From Agromyces flavus (lineage in GTDB: Bacteria; Actinomycetota; Actinomycetes; Actinomycetales; Microbacteriaceae), in assembly GCF_900104685.1 (NCBI RefSeq), contig NZ_LT629755.1, forward strand, positions 558,001-622,000: a DNA stretch of 64,000 nucleotides, in the 5' to 3' direction. The translations under genes and the position numbers were made by a program. Under the pieces are notes generated by a model. That model was not told where the DNA came from. It saw only the letters and a list, made by a program, of their open reading frames with translations, and did not search any database. This document shows, in pieces, positions 25,026 through 33,922 of the stretch. The number at the start of each line of letters is the position of its first letter. Position 1 is the first letter of the stretch.

Positions 25026-25127
25026 CGACAGTGTGCCGTCGGCACGTCTAGGCTGTATTCGGGCCGCGCGCGCCGACCGACGCCCGGCCGGAGAGCAGGG
25101 GACCAAGTGACGATCACAGGAGACGCC

Positions 25128-26444
25128 GTGAGCAACGTCGTGAACGAAGCGGCCGGGGCCGACCGCCCCGACACCGCGACGCTGGCCTTCCCGGGCGGCT
25201 CGGCCGAGTTCCCGATCCATGCGGCATCGCAGGGCAACGGCAGCATCGACCTCTCCACGCTGACCCGCCAGACCGGCCTCACGGCACTCGACTACGGCTT
25301 CGTCAACACCGCGTCCACGCGCTCCGCGATCACCTACATCGACGGCGAGCAGGGCATCCTGCGCTACCGCGGGTATCCGATCGAGCAGCTCGCCGAGCAC
25401 TCGACCTACCTCGAGGTGGCCTGGCTGCTCATGTACGGCGAGTTGCCGACACCCGACCAGCTCGGCGAGTTCGACGAGAAGATCCGCCGCCACACGCTGC
25501 TCCACGAAGACCTCAAGCGCTTCTTCTCGGCCCTGCCGCACACGGCGCACCCGATGGCCGTCCTCTCGAGTGCCGTCGCCGCGCTCTCGACCTACTACGA
25601 GGACTCGTCCGACCCGCACGATCTCGACCACGTCGAGCTCACGACCATCCGCCTGCTGGCGAAGCTGCCGGTCATCGCGGCGTACGCGCACAAGAAGAGC
25701 ATCGGCCAGGCGTTCCTGTACCCCGACAACTCGCTGAACTTCGTCGAGAACTTCCTGCGGCTCAACTTCGGCAACATGGCCGAGCGGTATTCGATCGACC
25801 CGACGCTCGCGCAGGCGCTCGACCGGTTGCTCATCCTGCACGAGGACCACGAGCAGAACGCGTCGACGTCGACCGTGCGCCTCGTGGGATCGACCGGGGC
25901 GAACCTCTACGCGTCGATCTCCGCCGGCATCCAGGCGCTCTCGGGTCCGCTGCACGGCGGAGCCAACGAGGCCGTGCTGCAGATGCTCGGGCGCATCCGC
26001 GACTCGGGCGAGGGCGTCGCGAAGTTCGTCGAGCGCGTCAAGCGCAAGGAGGACGGCGTCAAGCTCATGGGCTTCGGCCACCGGGTCTACAAGAACTACG
26101 ACCCGCGCGCGAAGATCGTCAAGGAGAGCGCCGACGCCGTGCTCGAGAGCCTCGGCGTCGACGACCCGCTGCTCGACATCGCCAAGGAACTCGAGCAGTT
26201 CGCCCTCGAGGACGACTACTTCCGCCAGCGCCGGCTGTACCCGAACGTCGACTTCTACACCGGTGTCATCTACAAGGCGATGGGCTTCCCCACTCGCATG
26301 TTCACGGTGCTCTTCGCGATCGGCCGCCTGCCCGGCTGGATCGCGCACTGGCGTGAGATGAACCTCGACCCGCAGACGAAGATCGGCCGACCGCAGCAGC
26401 TCTACACCGGGTCGATCGAGCGCCGGTACCCGACGAACCGCTGA
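25128..26444 (+). CDS. gltA: Citrate synthase
   Basis: TCA-cycle enzyme condensing oxaloacetate and acetyl-CoA, 438 residues. The catalytic histidine in LHGGANEAVLQML and the aspartate-containing IKLMGFGHRVYKNYDPRA segment (residues with Arg) are intact; the N-terminal half has TRQTGLTALDYGFVNTASTR. I chose GTG at 25128 because AGGAG lies 5 bases before it; a GTG at 25107 is possible and would add seven residues. A -10-like TAGGCT at 25049 gives a leader of about 70 bases. It converges on ctlX. Confidence 0.95.
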   Translation: MSNVVNEAAGADRPDTATLAFPGGSAEFPIHAASQGNGSIDLSTLTRQTGLTALDYGFVNTASTRSAITYIDGEQGILRYRGYPIEQLAEHSTYLEVAWLLMYGELPTPDQLGEFDEKIRRHTLLHEDLKRFFSALPHTAHPMAVLSSAVAALSTYYEDSSDPHDLDHVELTTIRLLAKLPVIAAYAHKKSIGQAFLYPDNSLNFVENFLRLNFGNMAERYSIDPTLAQALDRLLILHEDHEQNASTSTVRLVGSTGANLYASISAGIQALSGPLHGGANEAVLQMLGRIRDSGEGVAKFVERVKRKEDGVKLMGFGHRVYKNYDPRAKIVKESADAVLESLGVDDPLLDIAKELEQFALEDDYFRQRRLYPNVDFYTGVIYKAMGFPTRMFTVLFAIGRLPGWIAHWREMNLDPQTKIGRPQQLYTGSIERRYPTNR

Positions 26445-26465
26445 CTCGCGGCGCCCGGCGCCCGG

Positions 26466-27449
26466 CTACTCGACGACCGAGACGACCGCGGCGTCGTCGA
26501 CGAGCGCGGCGCGCGGTTCGACGAGACCGGGGCGAGGATCGAGGTGGACGCCGGCGAGCATGCACCGCACGGATCCACCCGCCAGCTCGATCGTCGGGAC
26601 GTCGAGCGGCAGCAGCCGCGCGCTGCGCTCGATCCGGTCGCGTTGCTCGGTCGTGAGCGCGTCGAAGGCGCGTCGCGACAGCGCGAGTACGCGTCCCTGC
26701 GATCCCCACAGCTCGAGCGCATTGCCCGCGAACTCGTCGATCTGCGCGTTCGAGAGCGCGATGACGTCGCGCCGTCCGCGCGCCGAGAGCCGGTCGAGGA
26801 CCTCCTGCCGCCGGGCGGGGGAGACGAGCATGTCGGCCGCGACGAGGGCGAACTCGGTCGCGATGCTGAGGATCACGTTCGTGTGGTACACCGCGATCCC
26901 GCGACCGTCGACGGCATCGAAGACCATGGGCTCGTAGCCGAAGTTGGTGCAGAAGCGCTCGAGCGCGATCGGGTCGGCGCGGTTCGAGCGCGCCGCGTAG
27001 GCGATGCGCAGCTCGTGGTCGAGCACCATCGCGCCGGTGCCCTCGAGGAACACCTCGTCGTACTCGAGGCCCGAGTAGTCGATCACGTCCTGGACCCGAT
27101 ACGTGGTCTTCAGCAGCTCGACGATGTCGCTGCGGCGTTCCGTGCGCCGATTCGGCGTGTACATCGGGAAGAGCGCGATGTGCCCGCCCGAGTGGGTCGA
27201 GATCCAGTTGTTCGGGAACACGCTGTCGGGCCGGTGCTCCGTCTCGTCCTCGAAGAGGTGCACGGTCACGCCGGCCGCCTCGAGCGCGGCGCCCGCCCGG
27301 GTCACCTCGTCGTACGCGGCCGCGGCGAGCCGCTCGGGATCGTGGCCGTCGGCGTTCGGCTGGAAGCCGTTGTCGGCGAGCGTCTGCGGGTTCGGTGCGA
27401 AGCGGTGCGGCCGGACCATGACGACCGCGGACGGGGACTGCACGGACAT
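26466..27449 (-). CDS. ctlX: Citrulline/arginine deiminase-family hydrolase (CtlX type)
   Basis: Guanidine-modifying fold enzyme, 327 residues. The catalytic cysteine is in GGSVRCMLAGVHL near the C-terminus; the substrate-side acids and histidine are in SVFPNNWISTHSG, EGTGAMVLDHE and VYHTNVILSIATEFALV. This layout is that of CtlX-type proteins. It is downstream of ocd (2 bases between), so it probably feeds ornithine to that enzyme, or acts on arginine/citrulline in the same pathway. The exact substrate is inferred from context. Confidence 0.83.
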   Translation of the reverse strand: MSVQSPSAVVMVRPHRFAPNPQTLADNGFQPNADGHDPERLAAAAYDEVTRAGAALEAAGVTVHLFEDETEHRPDSVFPNNWISTHSGGHIALFPMYTPNRRTERRSDIVELLKTTYRVQDVIDYSGLEYDEVFLEGTGAMVLDHELRIAYAARSNRADPIALERFCTNFGYEPMVFDAVDGRGIAVYHTNVILSIATEFALVAADMLVSPARRQEVLDRLSARGRRDVIALSNAQIDEFAGNALELWGSQGRVLALSRRAFDALTTEQRDRIERSARLLPLDVPTIELAGGSVRCMLAGVHLDPRPGLVEPRAALVDDAAVVSVVE

Positions 27450-27451
27450 GC

Positions 27452-28480
27452 TCAGCCGACCGGGGAGAACGCGCCGACGAGCCCGAAGAGGTCCTTCGGG
27501 TCGTCGGGATCGGCCACGAGGTCGATGCGCTGCTCGAAGTGCGTGCCGGCCACCTGGTCGCGCACGTAGCGGAGCGCGGAGAAGTCCTCGATCGCGAACC
27601 CGACCGAGTCGAACAGCGTGATCTGCTCGGCGCTCGAGCGGCCGGCGGCGCGGCCGCCGACCACCTCCCAGAGCTCGGTCACCGGGAAGTCGGCGGCCTT
27701 GGCCTGGATCTCGCCCTCGATGCGGGTCTGCGGCGTGTACTCGACGAACACGTCCGCGCGGTCGAGGATCGCGGGGTCGAGCTCGGTCTTGCCGGGGCAG
27801 TCGCCGCCGATCGCGTTGAGGTGCATGCCCGGCCGGACCCATTCGTCGGCGACGACGGTGTTGCGCGCCTTGTCGGCCGTGCAGGTCGTCACGACGTCGG
27901 CGCCGTCGAGCGCCTCGGCGGCGCTGCCGGCGACCTCGATCTCGAACCCGAGGGGCAGCATGTTGCGGACGAACTTCGCGATCGCGTCGGGGTCGACGTC
28001 GAAGACCCGCAGTCGGGTGATGCCGAGCGCGTGGCGGAAGGCGAGCGCCTGGAACTCGGCCTGGCTGCCGGTACCGATCATGGCCATGACCTCGGAGTCG
28101 GGCCGGGCAAGCAGCTTGGCCGCGAAGGCGCTGGTCGCGGCCGTGCGCAGGGCGGTGAGCACGGTCATCTCGGCGAGGAACGTGGGGTAGCCGTTGTGCA
28201 CGTCGGCGAGCACGCCGAACGCGGTGACGGTCTGGTACCCGCGGGCGGGGTTGGACGGGTGCCCGTTGACGTACTTGAACGCGTAGGACTCGTGATCGCT
28301 CGTCGGCATGAGCTCGATGACGCCGAACGGCGTGTGGCTCGCCACGCGAGGAGTCTTGTCGAACGCCTCCCAGCGTGCGAAGTCCTGCTCGAGGTACTCG
28401 AGGATGCCGGCGATGATGCGCTCAGGCCCGGTGCTGGCGACCCAGCGGACCATGTTGCGGACGTCGACGAAGCTCGTCAT
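27452..28480 (-). CDS. Ornithine cyclodeaminase
   Basis: Converts L-ornithine to proline and ammonia with bound NAD+; the protein belongs to the OCD/mu-crystallin family, 342 residues. The NAD-binding loop is MAMIGTGSQAEFQALAF, and HLNAIGGDCPGKTELD carries the catalytic aspartate found in true cyclodeaminases. Its start is ATG at 28480, with GGAACGG as a possible ribosome site. It is co-directional with ctlX and divergent from an Lrp-type regulator gene. Other amino-acid dehydrogenases of the family are possible but the GGDCPGKTEL segment favours ornithine. Confidence 0.87.
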   Translation of the reverse strand: MTSFVDVRNMVRWVASTGPERIIAGILEYLEQDFARWEAFDKTPRVASHTPFGVIELMPTSDHESYAFKYVNGHPSNPARGYQTVTAFGVLADVHNGYPTFLAEMTVLTALRTAATSAFAAKLLARPDSEVMAMIGTGSQAEFQALAFRHALGITRLRVFDVDPDAIAKFVRNMLPLGFEIEVAGSAAEALDGADVVTTCTADKARNTVVADEWVRPGMHLNAIGGDCPGKTELDPAILDRADVFVEYTPQTRIEGEIQAKAADFPVTELWEVVGGRAAGRSSAEQITLFDSVGFAIEDFSALRYVRDQVAGTHFEQRIDLVADPDDPKDLFGLVGAFSPVG

Positions 28481-28503
28481 TCCGTTCCCTTTCCGAATCG
28501 TCC

Positions 28504-28568
28504 CCCTCGAACGAGCCTAGGACTGGTCGATATGCAACGGCAACGACCGCTCTGCCCTCGGAACGAGC
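28504..28568. promoter_or_regulatory. Intergenic control region of ocd-ctlX and the Lrp gene
   Basis: Two near-identical repeats, CCTCGAACGAGC (28504-28515) and CCTCGGAACGAGC (28556-28568), lie about 52 bases apart. The ocd promoter on the minus strand is suggested by TTGCCG and TAGGCT (28514-28519 as AGCCTA) with an 18-base spacer. The repeats may be Lrp-type sites; inferred only. Confidence 0.4.
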
Positions 28569-28598
28569 GCGGGATGCGCACTCTGTCAAGCACCGGGA

Positions 28599-28604
28599 TA
28601 CACT
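28599..28604 (+). promoter_or_regulatory. -10 element for the leaderless Lrp gene
   Basis: TACACT, then six bases, then ATG at 28611. Confidence 0.55.
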
Positions 28605-28610
28605 CTGCGC

Positions 28611-29042
28611 ATGGACCAGCTCGACGACCTCGACCGCCGCCTGCTCGCCCTGCTCCGGGAGGACGGCCGGGCTCCCGTGGCCGAGCTCGCGCGACGGCTC
28701 GGGGTCGCGCGCGCGACCGTCACGGGCCGCATCGATCGGCTCGTGGCATCCGGCACCATCGTCGGGTTCTCGGTGCGCGTGCGCGACGAGCTCGATCCGC
28801 TCGCGATCCACGCGATCTCCTTCATCGAGGTCGAAGGGCGCAGCACCGACCACGTGATCCGGCGGCTCCGCGGCTTCCCCGAGATCATCGCGCTGCACAC
28901 CACGAACGGCGGATGGGACCTGGTCGCCGAGCTGCGCACCGAGACGCTCGGCGAGTTCGACCGCGTGCTCGGCCGCATCCGCTCGATCGACGGCGTCGTG
29001 AACAGCGAGACCAGCCTGCTGCTCAGCTCGGTGCTGAGGTGA
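28611..29042 (+). CDS. Lrp/AsnC-family transcriptional regulator
   Basis: A full-length family member, 143 residues. The helix-turn-helix (about residues 18-50, LARRLGVARATVTGRIDRLVASGTI) is followed by the RAM ligand domain (about 68-135, GFPEIIALHTTNGGWDLVAEL). It is divergent from ocd-ctlX, which points to regulation of that pair in response to an amino acid such as arginine or ornithine. The start is 6 bases after a -10 hexamer, without a ribosome site. Its 3' end nearly meets the acylase gene. Confidence 0.92.
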   Translation: MDQLDDLDRRLLALLREDGRAPVAELARRLGVARATVTGRIDRLVASGTIVGFSVRVRDELDPLAIHAISFIEVEGRSTDHVIRRLRGFPEIIALHTTNGGWDLVAELRTETLGEFDRVLGRIRSIDGVVNSETSLLLSSVLR

Positions 29043-29048
29043 GCCCGC

Positions 29049-31646
29049 TCACCCGCCCGCCGGACGCAGCACGAGCGCGTCCTCGGCGGCGTCGCGCACG
29101 GCCTCGGTCGTGAACGGCCACGGGCGGCTCTCGCCCCGCTGCCATAGCGGCGTCTGGTCGGCGTAGTTCGGATGGAACGCATGCCCGGACGCGCCCGTGA
29201 GGTTCACCCACGTGGACGCGTCGAGGTCGTCGAGGTCGACGACCATGCGCATCGACGGCACCCAGTCGGCCTCGTACCCGACCCGCGCATCCCAGCCGAT
29301 CGCATTGACGATCGCCGACCCGCCGCCGGTCTCGTACGGTCCGCGGTTGAACAGCCATTCGATCGGGCCGATGCCCGAGCGGCCGAAGCTCGCGTTCTCG
29401 AGCGTGAGGGTGTGCAGCAGGCCCCAGCGCCAGTCGGCGGGGTCGCCGCCGAGACGATCGGATGCCTCGCCCCACGCGGCCTCGAGCGAGGCGGCGATCA
29501 CCGCGTCGCGTCCGGTCACGCCGGCCTCGTCGTCGGACCACCACTCGTCGTCGGGCTCGTCGAGCAGGGAGCCGACCACCGCGAACCAGCGGTCGCCGCC
29601 CTCGGGCCGGGTCGACTCGGGCAGTCCGCCGAACATGCGGTCGAGGAGCGTGCGCCAGAACACGGCGAAGTAGGCCGCCTCGGCGCTGTCGGGTCCGGTC
29701 TCGGCATCCCAGCCGTCGAGCAGCTCGGCGCCGCGCTTCGCGTCGCCGTCGAGCTCGAGGCTCGCGATGACCGGCAGGAAGGCCTGCGCGTTCGCATCGT
29801 GCGTGTCGAGCTGGAGGTCGGTCATGTCGTCGGCCGTGAGGGTGCCGCCGTCGGCGGTGAGCTCGAGGATCCCGCGTTCGAGGGTGTTCGCGCGGAACCC
29901 GAGGTCCCAGTCGCGCGTGAGTGTGGGCCCGGTGTCGTCGACGGCGTTGTTGGCAGTCACGATGTACCCGCGAGCGGGGTTGAGGACGGACGGAAGCTCC
30001 TCGAAGGGCACCATGCCGCTCCATCCGGTCTCGCTCGTCCAGCCGGGCATCGGCAGCGTGCCGTCGCCGGCCTTGCGGATCGGGATCGCGCCCGGCGCCT
30101 GGTAGCCGATGTTGCCGGCGACGTCGGCGTACACGAGGTTCTGCGCGGGCACGTCGAAGAGGTCGGCCGCCCGCTGGAACGACGCCCAGTCCGTGGCGCG
30201 GTTCATCGCGAAGATCGCGCTCGGCGTGGTGCCCGGGGTCAGCGCCGTCCACTGCAGCGAGACCTCGAGTTGCGCGCCATCGGGCGCGGTGTCGCCGGCC
30301 GCGGTGATGTCGGCGCCTTCCGCCGCAGGGTCGGGATCGTAGCCCTGCGCGATGCGGCCGAAGTCGGACTCGGGATCGAGGCTCACGATCGGGCCGCGAT
30401 CCGTGGAGCGCACCTGCACGGTCACGGGATCGCCGCCGGCCACGTCGATCACCTCCTCGCGGACGGTGAGCGGTCGGAGCGTGCCGTCGAGCTCGTACGA
30501 GTCGTCCACGATGCGCTCGAGGTAGAGGTCCGCGACATCCGGCCCCAGGTTCGTGAAGCCCCACGCGATGTCGGCATTGTGCCCGATGACGATGCCGGGG
30601 AGCCCCGAGAAGCCGTAGCCCGCCACGTCGTACGTGCATTCCGGCGTGGGCTCCGCGCAGTGCAGGCCCATCTGCACCCAGATGGAGGGCATCGCCGGGC
30701 CCAGGTGGGGGTCGTTGGCGAGCAGCGGCTTGCCGGATTCGGTGAGCGCGCCCGAGATCACCCACGAGTTGGAGCCGAGGTCACCGCCCTCGGGCCCGAG
30801 CAGCTCGGGGAGGGCGTCGACGCGGTCGGCGAGCGCGGCGATGGCGTCGAGGTGGCCGGGCTCGATCGGCGACGCCTGGGCGGCCAGCGGCGTCACCTCG
30901 CTCGATGCCGGCGCCGCGCCGGCGGCGAGCCCGTCGACGATGGTCGGCATCGCCGAGAACGGGAAGTCGGGATGCAGCTGCGCGACCTCGTCCGGCGGCA
31001 GCTCGGCGCTCAGCAGGGCGCGGTCGATCTCGTCGCCGAGGTTCGAGCGGAGGTCCCACGCCATCGCCTTCAGCCACGCGATCGAGTCGACCGGCGTCCA
31101 CGGCTCGGGCACGTAGCCGGGGTTCTGCAGGGCGAGCACCGCGTACTCGAGCGACAGCTCGGCGCCGCTGCGCTCGGCGAGGTACGCGTTGACGCCGGCG
31201 GCGTACGCCTCGTAGAACGCGCGCGTCGGCTGGTCGAGCAGTTCCCATTCGGCCTCGGCGACGCCGCGCCAGTCGAGCGTGCGGACGAACGTGTCGGTCG
31301 CGACCTGCGACGCGCCGAACAGCTCGGCGAGCCGTCCGGCGGTCACGTGCCGCCGGAAGTCCATCTCCCAGAAGCGGTCCTGGGCATGCACGTAGCCCTG
31401 CGCGAAGAACAGGTCGTGGTCGGTCTCGGCGACGAGCTGAGGGATCCCGGCGTCGTCGCGGTACACCGTCACCGCGCCGGACAGGCCGGGCACTTCGATC
31501 CGTCCGGTGGTCGTCGGGAAGGAGCGGTGGACCGTCCACCAGCCGGCGCCGACCGCGGCGACGCCGAGGACGAGGACGGTGACCAGCAGGCCGACGAGGA
31601 ACTGGCCCAGGCGATGGCGTCGGGTCCTCGGCGCGTCCGTTCCCAC
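29049..31646 (-). CDS. Penicillin acylase-family amidohydrolase
   Basis: Ntn-hydrolase of the penicillin amidase family, about 865 residues. An N-terminal membrane anchor (FLVGLLVTVLVLGVAAVGAG) suggests a surface-held enzyme. The nucleophile is Ser292 in GDLGSNSWVISG, the N-terminus of the beta subunit after self-cleavage; ANDPHLGPAMPSIWVQM and DIAWGFTNLGPDVAD are the usual later motifs. The preferred start is GTG at 31646 with GAGGGAG just before it; ATG at 31664 adds six residues but has no ribosome site. Natural substrates are not known; N-acyl compounds such as acyl-homoserine lactones are often cleaved by relatives. It converges on the Lrp gene. Confidence 0.9.
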   Translation of the reverse strand: MGTDAPRTRRHRLGQFLVGLLVTVLVLGVAAVGAGWWTVHRSFPTTTGRIEVPGLSGAVTVYRDDAGIPQLVAETDHDLFFAQGYVHAQDRFWEMDFRRHVTAGRLAELFGASQVATDTFVRTLDWRGVAEAEWELLDQPTRAFYEAYAAGVNAYLAERSGAELSLEYAVLALQNPGYVPEPWTPVDSIAWLKAMAWDLRSNLGDEIDRALLSAELPPDEVAQLHPDFPFSAMPTIVDGLAAGAAPASSEVTPLAAQASPIEPGHLDAIAALADRVDALPELLGPEGGDLGSNSWVISGALTESGKPLLANDPHLGPAMPSIWVQMGLHCAEPTPECTYDVAGYGFSGLPGIVIGHNADIAWGFTNLGPDVADLYLERIVDDSYELDGTLRPLTVREEVIDVAGGDPVTVQVRSTDRGPIVSLDPESDFGRIAQGYDPDPAAEGADITAAGDTAPDGAQLEVSLQWTALTPGTTPSAIFAMNRATDWASFQRAADLFDVPAQNLVYADVAGNIGYQAPGAIPIRKAGDGTLPMPGWTSETGWSGMVPFEELPSVLNPARGYIVTANNAVDDTGPTLTRDWDLGFRANTLERGILELTADGGTLTADDMTDLQLDTHDANAQAFLPVIASLELDGDAKRGAELLDGWDAETGPDSAEAAYFAVFWRTLLDRMFGGLPESTRPEGGDRWFAVVGSLLDEPDDEWWSDDEAGVTGRDAVIAASLEAAWGEASDRLGGDPADWRWGLLHTLTLENASFGRSGIGPIEWLFNRGPYETGGGSAIVNAIGWDARVGYEADWVPSMRMVVDLDDLDASTWVNLTGASGHAFHPNYADQTPLWQRGESRPWPFTTEAVRDAAEDALVLRPAGG

Positions 31647-31753
31647 GTCACTCCCTCGTGTCATCGCGGCCGGGCGTCCGCCGTCGGGCGCCCCGGGTGC
31701 AGATCACTGTACCTCCCCCGAGGGGCGACGACGGATGCCGCGGCCGGGTCGAC

Positions 31754-32716
31754 TCAGGCGTGCAGCGCGGTGTTCAGCACGACGCCCTCGCCCGACCGCG
31801 AGAGCACCTCGACCCGACCGTCGAGCGAGTTGCGGCGGAACAGCAGGTTGGGCTGCCCGGAGAGCTCGACCGCCTTGACGACGCGGTCGGGCTGGCCCCC
31901 GACGCCGAGGACGGCGACCTTGGTGCCGGCGGTCACGTAGAGACCCGCCTCGACCACCGAGTCGTCGCCGATCGAGATGCCGATGCCCGAGTTCGCGCCG
32001 AGCAGCGCGCGCTCGCCGATCGCCACGCGCTGCGTGCCACCGCCGGAGAGCGTGCCCATGATCGAGGCGCCGCCGCCGATGTCGCTGCCGTCGCCGACGA
32101 CGACGCCCTGCGAGATGCGCCCCTCGACCATCGACGAGCCGAGCGTGCCGGCGTTGAAGTTCACGAAGCCCTCGTGCATCACCGTGGTGCCCGGTGCGAG
32201 ATGGGCGCCGAGGCGCACGCGCGAGGCGTCCGCCACGCGCACGCGCTCGGGGATCACGTAGTCGAGCAGCCGCGGGAACTTGTCGAGACCGATGACGTGG
32301 ATGCCCGCGCGCTGGAGCACCGGCCGGAGCCGGTCGAGGTCGTCGGGGTGCACCGGGCCGGCGTTGGTCCACGCGACGTTGGGCAGGTGGCCGAAGATGC
32401 CGTCGAGGTTCAGCGAGTTCGGCCGTGCCAGCAGGTGCGAGAGCAGGTGGAGTCGCAGGTAGGCGTCGCTCGTGCCCGTCGGCGGCTCGTCGAGCCGGAT
32501 GGCGACGCGCACCGCCTCGACCGTGACGCCGCGCCGCTCGTCGCGTCCCACCGTGCCGGCCGGCGGCTCCCACGCGGCCGGCGCTGGTTCGGGGAGCTCG
32601 CCGAGCTGCGGTGCGGGGTACCACGTGTCGAGCACCGTGCCGTCGGCGGAGATCGTGGCGAGTCCGTCGCCCCAGGCGGCGGTGGGCGCGGTCGGGTTCG
32701 GCGAGTCTGCGGGCAT
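31754..32716 (-). CDS. dapD: 2,3,4,5-tetrahydropyridine-2,6-dicarboxylate N-succinyltransferase
   Basis: Succinylates tetrahydrodipicolinate in the DAP/lysine pathway. The 320-residue protein is the actinobacterial type, with a C-terminal left-handed beta-helix of hexapeptide repeats (GNGSDIGGG-like [17 protein letters not shown] and [15 protein letters not shown]) and the [20 protein letters not shown] active-site region. It is divergent from dapE, 92 bases apart. The start is 6 bases after TACCCT on the minus strand, with no ribosome site. It sets up the substrate used by DapC and DapE. Confidence 0.94.
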   Translation of the reverse strand: MPADSPNPTAPTAAWGDGLATISADGTVLDTWYPAPQLGELPEPAPAAWEPPAGTVGRDERRGVTVEAVRVAIRLDEPPTGTSDAYLRLHLLSHLLARPNSLNLDGIFGHLPNVAWTNAGPVHPDDLDRLRPVLQRAGIHVIGLDKFPRLLDYVIPERVRVADASRVRLGAHLAPGTTVMHEGFVNFNAGTLGSSMVEGRISQGVVVGDGSDIGGGASIMGTLSGGGTQRVAIGERALLGANSGIGISIGDDSVVEAGLYVTAGTKVAVLGVGGQPDRVVKAVELSGQPNLLFRRNSLDGRVEVLSRSGEGVVLNTALHA

Positions 32717-32722
32717 GCCTCA

Positions 32723-32802
32723 AGGGTACCGAGGCCGGATGGCGCGGGGTCGGCGCGTGACGCGGGCGACGCCCGGTGGCGACATCCGCCCGCCCGTAGA
32801 CT
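32723..32802. promoter_or_regulatory. Divergent leaderless promoters of dapD and dapE
   Basis: Minus strand: TACCCT (AGGGTA at 32723-32728), six bases, dapD ATG at 32716. Plus strand: TAGACT (32797-32802), six bases, dapE ATG at 32809. The hexamers face apart, about 70 bases between them, so both genes share one control region. Confidence 0.6.
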
Positions 32803-32808
32803 TGCAGG

Positions 32809-33912
32809 ATGGCTGATCCCGTCCGGCCCGCGGCCGCGCTCGACCTGTCCGCCGACGTCGTCGCCATCACGCAGGCGATCTGCGACATCCCGACCGTCTC
32901 GGGAGACGAGGGACCGCTCGCCGACCTCATCGTGGACGCGCTGTCGGGCGCCGCGCACCTCGAGGTGATCCGCGAGGGCGACACGGTCGTCGCGCGCACG
33001 AACCTCGACCGCGAGCGTCGCGTAGTAATTGCGGGTCATCTCGACACGGTGCCGATCAACGGCAACGTGCCGACCCGCTTCGAGCAGGTGGACGGTCGGC
33101 GCACCCTGTGGGGTCGCGGGACCGTCGACATGAAGGCCGGCGTCGCGGTGCAGCTCAAGCTCGCGCACGAGCTCAGCGACCCATCCGTCGACGTGACCTG
33201 GATGTGGTACGACCACGAGGAGGTCGCCGCCGACTTCAACGGCCTGGGCCGCCTGCTGAAGGTGCGGCCCGAGCTCTTCGAGGCCGACTTCGCGATCCTG
33301 GGCGAGCCGACCCGGGCCGAGGTCGAGGGCGGCTGCAACGGCACGCTGCGCGTCGAACTGCGGACCCGCGGGCGTCGTGCCCACTCGGCGCGCAGTTGGG
33401 TCGGCGAGAACGCGATCCACAAGCTCGCCCCCGCGCTCGAGCGACTCGCGGCGTACGAGGCCGAGACGGTGACGGTCGACGGGCTCGACTACCGCGAGGG
33501 CCTGAGTGCCGTGCTCGTGCAGGGCGGGGTCGCCGGCAACGTGATCCCCGACGAGGCCGTGCTCACGCTGAACTACCGGTTCGCGCCGAGTCGCACGATC
33601 GACGAGGCGGTCTCGAAGGTGCGCGCGCTCTTCCCGGAATACGAGCTCGTGGTCACCGACGCGTCCGACGGTGCGCGTCCGGGCCTCGACGATCCGCTCG
33701 CGCAGCAGTTCGTGAAAGCGGTCGGCGCCGAGGCCAAGCCCAAGTACGGGTGGACGGATGTCGCGCGCTTCAGTGCGCTCGGCGTGCCCGCCGTGAACTT
33801 CGGTCCGGGAGACCCGCTCCTGGCCCACGCCGACGACGAACGCGTCGACTGCGACGAGATCGTCGCGTGCGAGCGCGCGCTGCGGAGCTGGCTCACGAGC
33901 GCGACGAGCTGA
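32809..33912 (+). CDS. dapE: Succinyl-diaminopimelate desuccinylase
   Basis: Zinc-dependent M20-family hydrolase giving L,L-diaminopimelate, 367 residues. Metal ligands are in VIAGHLDTVPIN (His), LWGRGTVDMKAGVA (Asp) and the MWYDHEEVAADF pair with catalytic Glu; NFGPGDPLLAHADDERV carries the final ligand. The dimerisation domain fills about residues 175-285. It starts 6 bases after TAGACT. The next gene begins 10 bases after its stop, probably in the same transcript. Confidence 0.95.
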   Translation: MADPVRPAAALDLSADVVAITQAICDIPTVSGDEGPLADLIVDALSGAAHLEVIREGDTVVARTNLDRERRVVIAGHLDTVPINGNVPTRFEQVDGRRTLWGRGTVDMKAGVAVQLKLAHELSDPSVDVTWMWYDHEEVAADFNGLGRLLKVRPELFEADFAILGEPTRAEVEGGCNGTLRVELRTRGRRAHSARSWVGENAIHKLAPALERLAAYEAETVTVDGLDYREGLSAVLVQGGVAGNVIPDEAVLTLNYRFAPSRTIDEAVSKVRALFPEYELVVTDASDGARPGLDDPLAQQFVKAVGAEAKPKYGWTDVARFSALGVPAVNFGPGDPLLAHADDERVDCDEIVACERALRSWLTSATS

Positions 33913-33922
33913 GGCGCGCCGG

